Program-made: the position numbers and the translations under genes
Notes under the pieces: model-generated
The model's input: only the letters and a program-made list of their open reading frames with translations
Database searches by the model: none
What the model was told of the DNA's origin: nothing
In this document: positions 56,441 through 64,000 of the stretch, one piece after another
How positions within the stretch are numbered: position 1 is the first letter of the stretch
Layout: each line of letters begins with the position of its first letter
Source: Platycnemis pennipes
Taxonomy: Eukaryota; Arthropoda; Insecta; Odonata; Platycnemididae
Direction: 5' to 3'
DNA: 64,000 nt
NCBI GenBank assembly: GCA_933228895.1
Contig: OW121852.1
Span: 132,923,544-132,987,543 of the forward strand

Positions 56441-56551
56441 TCCAAATATATACGTGGAGTAAAAATTAAAATATAATTATTTTATTACTATCATATAACA
56501 TCAGGATATTCTCAGCCACATAGAGAAGGTATTTTTTGCTCTTTTTTGCCA

Positions 56552-56638
56552 GAATGATATGTAGTGCATGTTTGGTGAGAAATCACCCCATGCCACACAC
56601 CCTTGTGTTGGCTTGCAGGGTATTATGTAGAAGTAGAT
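56552..56638 (+). mobile_element. LINE-B terminal fragment
   Basis: ATGATATGTAGTGCATGTTT through CACCCCATGCC to TATTATGTAGAAGTAGATG. Confidence 0.8.
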
Positions 56639-57262
56639 GAAAACTACACATATATTAGTGTATTCCTCTGTTTGTACCAACCAGTACCGAATTGCTAATT
56701 ACAATTCGGCGTTCAATTAGTCTCTGCCTGTCCGCCAGGAGGGCGTGGTGAGGGTGTGACATCGCACACTCAGCTACAAGAGTGGAAAATGTCAACTGTC
56801 GGTCCTTTGGTGGAAACTTGTTTCGCGCGGTGACGTCACGAGGGGGACTCTTTCGTCCACCGCACGGAGGGGGGATGGCGCTTCGGGGCGCTTCACGACG
56901 TGTCGTCATCGCCAGATGCCACCGTCTTTGTGCCTTCTTCTGCAGCACCGCTGTCAGCGACGGACAGCAAAGCCTTCCTGCGAGCCACGGCTTCAAAGCA
57001 TCATGACTGTCGCGAGGGCCAACAGAAGACATTCCCATCAGTCATGAGGGAAACTGCGTGCCGGCCGACGTTTGTCGATTTGAAATCGATCCTGTGCAGG
57101 TCAAACGCACTTGTTCTGTCCTCGCAGGTCCAATGAAATAATTATTTCTGCAGATTGCTGACGAATTTCCCCTCGTGTGTTGTTCTCAGTTGTTGCTGTG
57201 AAAAATCTGTGGGATTTAAAATGGAGCTGAATTATTCGAGATATTGAAAATGCTACATTTAT
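56639..57262. other. Unannotated, partly GC-rich sequence
   Basis: Overlapping 70-127 residue frames at 56655-57136 on both strands have no recognised domain. Confidence 0.35.
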
Positions 57263-57925
57263 CATCTACATCTACGTAATACTGGTTCCTCGTTAGTCCT
57301 CATTTGGAATATGCTGCCAGTGTATGTGATCCCTGCGAAATCGATCTATATAACGAACTTGAACGTGTGCAGCGAATATCGGAAAGATTTGTAAAGGGAC
57401 AGTACGATAATTATATTAGCGTAACCAGTCTACTAAATGAATTCAAATGGGAATCATTGTCAGGTCGCAGGTTGAAATTAAGACATCATCTCTTAAATAA
57501 ATTCCAAGACAATATTTCAGTGATGATATTCAAAATATTTTGCGAACCCCAACTTACTATGGTAGACCTGACCATAATTATAAAATTAGAGAAATTTATT
57601 GCCGAACTGACAGATTCAAAATGTCCTTTTTCCTCAAACAATTAGAGATACGAATAACGGTAAATTTGTCAAATCGGAGAGTAGCAATGGATAGCATTGC
57701 TACTCTCCGATTGGTAGCTGCATGTTGGTATGAGTACTTAAAGCTAACCCTACTAACAGAATGTTTTTGCATACCTTATTTCTATCTTTTTTAAATAGTG
57801 AAGTTCTGACGATAATATTAATACTATTCCTTTTTTATGCATGATATGAAGTGCATGTTTGGTGAGAATTCACCCCCTGCCACACTCCTTTGAGGTGGCT
57901 TGAAGGGTATTATGTAGATGTAGAA
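57263..57925 (+). mobile_element. LINE-B inserted in the tail of a LINE-B2/B3 copy
   Basis: CATCTACATCTACGTAATA at 57265-57283 is a reversed tail. The + strand LINE-B body then follows (57304-57645: MEYAASVCDPCEIDLYNELERVQRISERF...) and ends in TATGTAGATGTAGA at 57925. An internal palindrome duplicates ATCGGAGAGTAGCAATG around 57675-57714. Confidence 0.85.
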
Positions 57926-58520
57926 TACCCTGCGAGTCATCGTGAGGGTGCGTGGCTGGGAGTGAAGATCACCAAAGATGTTCCATTTACATGCGATTAA
58001 GAGCTACCACGTCATGCGGCCGTACATCTAAGAGCTACCATTCAATGCTAACTATGCAATTAAAAGCCACCAGTGCAGACTATTCTAGGAATTTTCGCCT
58101 ACCAATACCTTTGTTCTGATGCCTTTTACGCTCTCTAATGATACGCTGGAAAAATGACATATTAAATCTCTCTCTCTGATCTTATCTGTCTTGTTAAATC
58201 TGGCATAATACGCAGAGGTTCTAATTATATAGCACCTGACATCTTCAGCAAACCATTCCTTTTTAAATTTTTGCTGGAGATCTAAACTGTACATTACCCT
58301 AAGTTCTGATAATGATTCTCAACCTATTCCTTCTATTAATGTTGGTGCACTGATAAAGCTATCATAACACCTTTTAACGAACCTAGCTGCTCGGCGCTGC
58401 AAACTGTCTATTTCTCTGATCAAACATAATTCATTAGGATCATGTACACTGGCTGCATACTCAAGGTGGGGCCTAACTAGAGAAAGGTAACATCGCTCCT
58501 TTGTCTTCTGGTCACATATC
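57926..58520 (-). mobile_element. LINE-B2/B3 5'-truncated copy
   Basis: Continues directly from the LINE-B tail as ATACCCTGCGAGTCATCGTG. On the minus strand it encodes DICHFSSVSLESVK-type and SAYYARFNKTDKIRERD segments near 58294-58140, then PHLEYAAS near 58470. It is diverged from both LINE-B and B2 and contains short tandem copies of AAGAGCTACCA. Confidence 0.78.
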
Positions 58521-59229
58521 CCTCTTGCTGAATCCTAGATGAGCCAAACCTTTTATGCGTTACAGGCAGCAGAGTACTACTTTTCAATATGAAATCATTT
58601 TCGCAATACAGAATACATTTCAGGTAAAAAGAAATAAGAAGGACTTCATTTATTTCCCTCATTCCAACCCAAAAATCATTGACCGAAGAGCAGAGGTTAG
58701 TTCGTGATCTCGCTTCGCATATTTTAGTCTCCAGCCAACTGGAATTACCTGTCTGGGAATTTCGTAATGAGTGAAATGTGGATGCACCCGCCATTGTCTA
58801 GACGCGGCTAGACTATCCATTTCCAGCGACATCTGTCTTTCTTCTTTGTCTGCGCCCTTATTGAAAGGGTCGCGAGGTAGGAGATTAAATGTCGGAAGTT
58901 TCTCACACCCCATCCTCCCTTCAAGCGAATTGATCTGATTGTGAGTTGCGAGGGAAGGAAGAAAAAGGATAGCATTGTTGGAATTAAATGCGAGGGTAAG
59001 CAGGCAGTCTGTCAGAGAAAGAAAAAAACGGGAGGGGTTTAGAGTGGTTGAGACACATCGAAGCAGCGATCGATTTGTCACCGGATGAAATCGTTGGAAC
59101 TAGAAATTGAAATTCAGAAACGATCGTGAATATTAAGGTCGATTTAGGCGTGGAAGTTGGCTTTCATGGCAGAAGTGATAGTATTTCTATACCGATGTAA
59201 TTATATCGGTACCTTCTTTGACTCAGGCT
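58521..59229. other. Unannotated sequence
   Basis: The 140-codon minus frame 59081-58659 has no recognised domain. Confidence 0.4.
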
Positions 59230-59960
59230 GCCTACTCGGTACAGCCTTTCTCAAATTGTTCCCCGAGACAAGAAATGGACGAAGGTGCCGTTTGTAGGCA
59301 ACTCCATGTCCAACAGTATTAATAGAATATATGTAAATTTGAAGCCTCGTTTTTATTTTAGAATAACCATTGGAAATTTACTTTTTAATTCTAAAGATGT
59401 TTTTAATCCTTTAGACAAAAGTGTAGTGTATGTGTTCAGATGTGATTGGACTGTGTTCGATTCAGATGTGTTCAGGGCTGAAATTGTTTTTGCATAGGTC
59501 AGACGGGCAGAGGCGGACAAAGGGGCATTTTAATTCATTTATTCATGGTGACAGTAAGTCAATCTTTGCTTCTCATTTATCTGGTTTTGATCACAGTTCT
59601 GATTTTAGAGTAGAGTTTTTTAAATGTTCATGACAAAGGTGCAAAGCTGGATTTCTTAGAAAATTTTGCGATTGCATCTGCTTCTAATGCTTTACGACCA
59701 AAATTATTAAATGAAATTGTACCCTTCAATCCATCACCATTGTAACATGTTCCCGTCCCACCTTTAAAAAGTATTTCCCCGTCATCCTGACCATCCTGAC
59801 ACATACCATCTAACCTTCCCACTCCTGCAGTTTATCCCTCATTTGGAATATATATAAGTGCTTGCCACCGTGCACATATCAGAACACCCTTGACAATGAC
59901 ACAGGAGTGTCGAAACCTGTAGGGTGTCTTAAATGAAAGTGTGAAAAAATACAAAGTTAA
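59230..59960 (+). mobile_element. Penelope-like element, decayed 3' portion, with hammerhead-like module 6
   Basis: VPFVGNSMSNSINRI (59288-59330) matches the linker before the nuclease of Penelope-like elements. GNLLFNSKDVFNPLDKSVVYVFRC supplies the first GIY-YIG block. CIGQTGR (about 59493) supplies the second in another frame, followed by HGDSKSIFASHLSGFDH and KLDFLENFAIASASN. Downstream, ACACCC (59884-59889), TTGACAAT, helix GACAC/GTGTC, GAAAC, CT, GTA, then GGGTGT pairs perfectly with ACACCC. A TGTGAAAAAATAC box follows at 59940. Confidence 0.75.
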
Positions 59961-60647
59961 GTTTCTCTTACACTATGTCGATTTTTCACTAAGTATCGCC
60001 TTATTCTATTCAATGCCTACTCGGTACTTCTGCTCTTGTGATAGGTCCAACGATTCACCACTGCTAAATTGAAAAAATAAAGTGACGTCTTTATGCAACT
60101 TAGCACTTTTTTCCTAGGCCTATTCCGATCACAGCCAGCAGAATTTCCAACCTTGCATAACAACATCAACAACCAGAAACAATCAAACCTTATTTACATA
60201 TTCTAGGCAACGATAAAACTAACAAACGACAGAATTCACAATTTACAAGCGATAAAAAAAACAAAACATAAACTCTATTACTCTTGTAGCTTGCTAAACA
60301 TTTAATTGTGTCTTCCTCCAACATGTTAAATGCTCTTCATTTGTTTTAATGTCCCACTAGCCGCAATTTCCCTCGGAATTATTCCGGATGCTGTGCGAAA
60401 CAATACGATATATCGCCGACTCCACTACCTAGCTAAATGGCAACGCGTTTATTTCCCTGGAATCGTGGTCGATAGTATATCGATTACAGCACCTATCAAC
60501 CCTTACTACCACATAGGTCGCTGCTTACACATGCAAATGCTACTCTTAAGCTAAGGCAGCACAATTACACGCGTGAAAGGGGCCTTTATATCCTTGACGT
60601 AACTGATCTTTTAATTAATAGTTACCCTATTCGTGGCGACTTTACCA
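59961..60647. other. Unannotated sequence
   Basis: AT-rich. Bases 60460-60545 loosely resemble part of the inverted-repeat element at 26.7 kb (GTGGTCGATAGT...ACACATGC). This was not strong enough to call. Confidence 0.35.
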
Positions 60648-61417
60648 AATTGAAGATCGAAAACGTTGAAACCATAAGATATTTAGGTGTAACAATTACT
60701 AAAGATTTATCGTGGGGAAGACACATCCGGGAAATATGCGGCCGAACGAAGAGAAAGCTAGGATTTGTAAAAGGAGTACTTGGGAAATGTGATTAGAAGA
60801 CAAAAGAGCGATGTCACTTTTCACTAGTTAGGCCCCACCTTGAGTATGCAGCCAGTGTATTGGATCCTAATGAATTAGGTTTGATCAGAGAACTAGACAG
60901 TGTGCAGCGTAGAGCAGCTAGGTTCGTTAAAATGTGTTACGATAGGTTGAGTAGCGTTTCAAGAATTAAGAAAAGAATTAGAGTGGGAATCATGATCAGA
61001 GCGTAGGTTAAGGTACATGTGAAATCTATTAGAAAAATTTAAATCGGATAGCTTTACTGAAAATGTTAGGCACATTTTAAAGAAACCAGCGTATTGTGCT
61101 AGATTCGACCAGATAAATAAGATTAGAGAGATAGCTTGTCGTACTGACAGATTCAAAATGGCATTTCCCCCCGTACTATAAGAGAACATAATAGGCAGCA
61201 TAGGAAAGGGATAGGTAGGTGAAATATTTTATAATAGTCTGTAGTGCATGATGCATTTATTAACCCCGTAAATACTACAGATACTAACAGTGTAGTTGCA
61301 TGAGACCCTATAAAATACAACATGCTTGCATGTATATTGTGCATGCTTGGTGATCTTCACCCCTTGCCACACACCCTCGCGGTGGCAAGCAGGGTATCGT
61401 GTAGATGTAGATGTAGA
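60648..61417 (+). mobile_element. LINE-B2, 5'-truncated copy with full tail
   Basis: Broken frames encode YLGVTITKDLSWGRHIREICGR..., LVRPHLEYAASVLDPNELG and VQRRAARFVKMCYDRL. The 3' untranslated region ends ATCGTGTAGATGTAGATGTAG at 61417. Confidence 0.88.
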
Positions 61418-61773
61418 ATTGTAACGGCGTTAATTGCTATTAGGAAATATCGGAAATAATATAGTTCTGATTTTGCGAAGGATGCATTTGAAGTAGACGT
61501 AGTGAGTTTATTACTGCCCACATTTTAGATATAGATACTAACAATGTAGTTGCATGAGACCCTATAGTTGCTTTACATGTCGGTAGTGGTCATGCTTGGT
61601 GATATTCACCCCATGCCACACACCCTCGCGGTGGCTTGGAGGGTATCGTGTTGATGAAGCTGTGGAATTGTAACGCCGATAATATTATTAGGAAATAATC
61701 TAGGTACTTTTGATTTTGTGAATGATGTAGTTGAAGTAGACGTAGTGAGGGTATTGTTGCCCACATTTTTAAG
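61276..61773. repeat. Two-copy tandem duplication including the LINE-B2 3' end
   Basis: Bases 61276-61524 and 61528-61773 are diverged direct repeats. Each holds the last 140 bases of LINE-B2 plus the same 110-base flank (GAATTGTAACG...GACGTAGTGAG...GCCCACATTTT). Duplication therefore happened after the LINE inserted. Confidence 0.8.
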
Positions 61774-62146
61774 AAGTTTTGTGGTAAAAGCATTAATTCC
61801 GCCATTGCGCAATCGGCAAGTGTAGTTCGATGACCTCAGATAGCTAGCACCAGATCCATGTATCGCAGCTGCCTCTCAAATTCTTGTAGCATCTATATTA
61901 AAGTATCATATGTTAGGCCGAGGTCGTTTTCGTGCGTCGGAGGCCTCTCCCCTCCAAGTATTGGTCTCTACTCAGCGAGTCGTCCCTCTACCCTGCTATC
62001 GCGAACACCCTCGGACGAGACTGCAAATTCGATGTATTCATCGAAACTTGACAAGGCGCGATATCCAATACTTCTAATGCCTGTCGAGTTAGTCGACACC
62101 TTCCTGAGAGCTGCTCGACATGGACCAATCTCCTTAAATCCATGCC
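61774..62146. other. Unannotated sequence
   Basis: Nothing recognised. Confidence 0.4.
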
Positions 62147-63130
62147 AGGGTGTGTGGCAGGGGGTGAAAATCACCATACATCTACATCTACATAATAATC
62201 TGCAAGCCATCGTAAAGGTGTGTGGCAGAGGGTGAATTCTCACCAAACATGCACTACATATCATGTTTAAAAAACGATTAGTATTATTATACTGTTCTAA
62301 ACTTCACTATTTAAAATAGATAAAAATAGCATAGCAAACATGCTGTTAGTTGGGTTAGCTTCAAGTCCTTATACCAACATGCAACTACTCGTTTTGGATA
62401 TATTTACCGTTATTCATGTCCCTAATATTACGTGGAAAAAATGACATATGGAATCTCTCAGTTCGACAATCAATTTCTCTAATTTTGTGATCATGGTCCA
62501 GTCTACCATCGTAAGTTGGGGTTCGCAAAATATTTTTAACATCATCACTGAAAATATGGTCTTGGAATTTGTTTAAGAGATTGAGTCTAAATATCAACCT
62601 GCGATCTGACAATGATTCTTTTTGGAATTCATTTAATAGACTTGTTACGCTAGTATGGTTATCGTATCGTCCCTTTACAAATCTTGCCGATCTTCGCTGC
62701 ACACGTTCAAGTTCGTTATTTAGACCGATTTCGTAGGGATCCCATACACTGGCAGCATAGTCCAAATGAGGTCTAACAAGGTAAAAGTAGCTGATTTTTC
62801 GTACACGATCGTCACATTTACCAAGTACTCTTTTGATGAATCCCAGTTTACGATTAGCTTCACATATTATTCACATATGTGTATACCCCAGGTAAGATCA
62901 TGTGTTAGTCTTATTCCAAGATATTTAATGATTCAACGTTTGTTAATTCATTATTACTCATTTTATAATTGCTAGGAGGAGAGCTATTCCTTTTCCAAAA
63001 ATTCATTACAAGATCATTTTTGAAGTTAATTCTAACTGCCATGTATCACACCAATTTTCAATTTCTTGCAGATCATCATTCAAATATTCTTAATTTTTTG
63101 GGCATAGAATATCCCTGTACACTACTGCTT
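62147..63130 (-). mobile_element. LINE-B copy adjoining a LINE-B2 remnant
   Basis: Bases 62147-62177 are a minus-strand B2 3' fragment (GGGTGTGTGGCAGGGGGTG then AAAATCACC). The LINE-B tail CATCTACATCTACATAATAA starts at 62178. On the minus strand, frame 62765-62385 encodes VWDPYEIGLNNELERVQRRSARFVKGRYDNHTSVTS...IREIDCRTERF. Matching sequence continues to about 63130 (LINE region before the C-terminal domain). Confidence 0.9.
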
Positions 63131-63342
63131 CATACATGCACTACTGGCAAGCAACTAAGAGCTAATATTATACTACTGCATGGAAACAAGTGAGGTATAA
63201 AAGTCTAGTGCAACTATAGATGGTTAGTTTCTACATAATAGCGAAGTTAATACTAGTTACAGAGATTTTCACCCAATACATTTATCTCTAGTTCAGTAGC
63301 ATGCATAGATTAGTAATATGAAAGCATGCTTCATGCACTACA
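63131..63342. other. Unannotated sequence
   Basis: Nothing recognised. Confidence 0.4.
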
Positions 63343-63480
63343 GCCTCATCATCATTATCATTCAGCAATCCTATGATTGGTTTGACGCAGCTCTCCACTG
63401 AATCCTTCCATCAGCTAATCTCTTCATGTTCACGTATTTCTTCTCTTTCACACGCTTCATCATTTGCTCGATATATAACT
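63343..63480 (-). mobile_element. LINE-A 3' end fragment
   Basis: CATCATCATTATCATTCAGC followed by AATCCTATGATTGGTTTGACGC matches other LINE-A 3' ends. Confidence 0.75.
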
Positions 63481-63539
63481 CATCTCTGCTTGCAACTCCA
63501 ACAGTATTTCACCTAGCTATTGCCTGACTATGATGCATA

Positions 63540-63815
63540 TTGTCTTCTCATATGAGTCGTAGGTAGACTGACATTTTAAATCTAATGGTACGACAATCTA
63601 TCTCTCTAATCTTGTTTATCTAATGAAACCTACTATAATGCGCAGGGATTCTCATTATGTATCTAACGTCATCTGTAATCAAATCAGTTGCGACTTTACT
63701 GAAAGTGTTAGGGCTAAATTTGATACTGCGCTTTGAAAGTAATTCCCATGCTAGCTCTTCTACTAAACTCCCGACACTAATACACTCACGAAGTCTGTCA
63801 GCTTTCGTTTACTCT
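63540..63815 (-). mobile_element. LINE-B3-like C-terminal fragment
   Basis: On the minus strand broken frames give RLRECISVGSLVEELAWE, FSKVATDLITDDVRYIMRIPAHY.RF and KIREIDCRTIRFKM, the C-terminal domain of a LINE-B relative more diverged than B or B2. Confidence 0.75.
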
Positions 63816-64000
63816 TCCTGCTAGCGATAAGAGGCAAAAAGGGTGTGACCCAACAATTTAGAAAAATCTGACGAAAAAAGGGCCTCATTACGCTGCTCGG
63901 GTGCAATGTAAGCACTCTTGAATTTCAAATGAGGGAATGGCGGTCTCAGATCAACAGTTTAATCCTGGTGAATGAAAGTCGTGACATCTGGTGCAATGGA

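Larger units (their letters stand above)
36938..64000 (+). other. Downstream intron of the adenylyl cyclase gene (incomplete)
   Basis: GTGAGT at 36938 opens an intron that must finish with a phase-compatible exon supplying one base. I found no such exon to the window end, so this intron is at least 27 kb. It holds the elements listed below. Confidence 0.7.

Noticed and set aside
1..64000. CRISPR arrays, bacterial operons, ribosomal RNA genes
   Set aside because: No regularly spaced direct repeats, Shine-Dalgarno-led operons or rRNA-like sequence; splice sites and retroelements show nuclear eukaryotic DNA.

Overview
The window is arthropod nuclear DNA, probably from an insect. It shows GT-AG introns, an adenylyl cyclase most like the insect Ac76E / vertebrate AC2-4-7 group, and BEL/Pao, Ty3/gypsy, Penelope-like, Transib and CR1/jockey-like elements, with tRNA-derived SINEs. 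The species cannot be told from the sequence alone.

Host gene. Two exons of one + strand adenylyl cyclase gene lie here, at 4962-5073 and 36810-36937. They join in phase and encode consecutive parts of the first cyclase catalytic domain (C1a). The intron between them is 31.7 kb. No further exon was found up to 64000, so the next intron is at least 27 kb. Nearly everything else is intronic mobile DNA.

Layout. 1-3.2 kb: C-terminal half of a BEL/Pao pol with an open frame and its 3' end. 3.2-5 kb: a tRNA-derived SINE and a LINE-A fragment. 5.2-8.8 kb: AT-rich, nothing recognised. 9-11.5 kb: a second SINE copy with 10-bp target duplications, then LINE pieces. 11.6-15.7 kb: a RAG1-related Transib DNA transposon with CACAGTG ends, a CGACG-type target duplication, and very long (about 1.17 kb) inverted repeats that duplicate a transposase exon. 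17-24 kb: LINE-B copies, including the longest (21.4-23.7 kb, endonuclease tail plus reverse transcriptase). 24.8-26.8 kb: a piggyBac-like fragment and an inverted-repeat element carrying a 175-bp foldback. 32-36 kb: LINE fragments. 37.2-38.2 kb: a non-autonomous inverted-repeat element. 38.3-43.3 kb: a minus-strand Ty3/gypsy element with three later insertions, one containing a perfect 164-bp palindrome. 44-64 kb: LINE-B/B2/B3 and LINE-A fragments, two SINE or tRNA-like relics, and two Penelope-like (GIY-YIG) fragments.

Most unusual signal. Six loci (8.87, 11.2, 26.3, 41.6, 55.0 and 59.9 kb) share one small RNA-like module: a CTGANGAT or similar core, a hairpin, GAAAC, two bases, GTH, a short outer helix, and then usually a TGTGGAA box 15-60 nt further on. 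This is close to a minimal type I hammerhead ribozyme with one extra U after the first core block. Two copies lie just 3' of Penelope-like GIY-YIG coding sequence. Two others form near-perfect or perfect inverted dimers. LINE-A, LINE-B, B2 and B3 are local labels used here, not database names.
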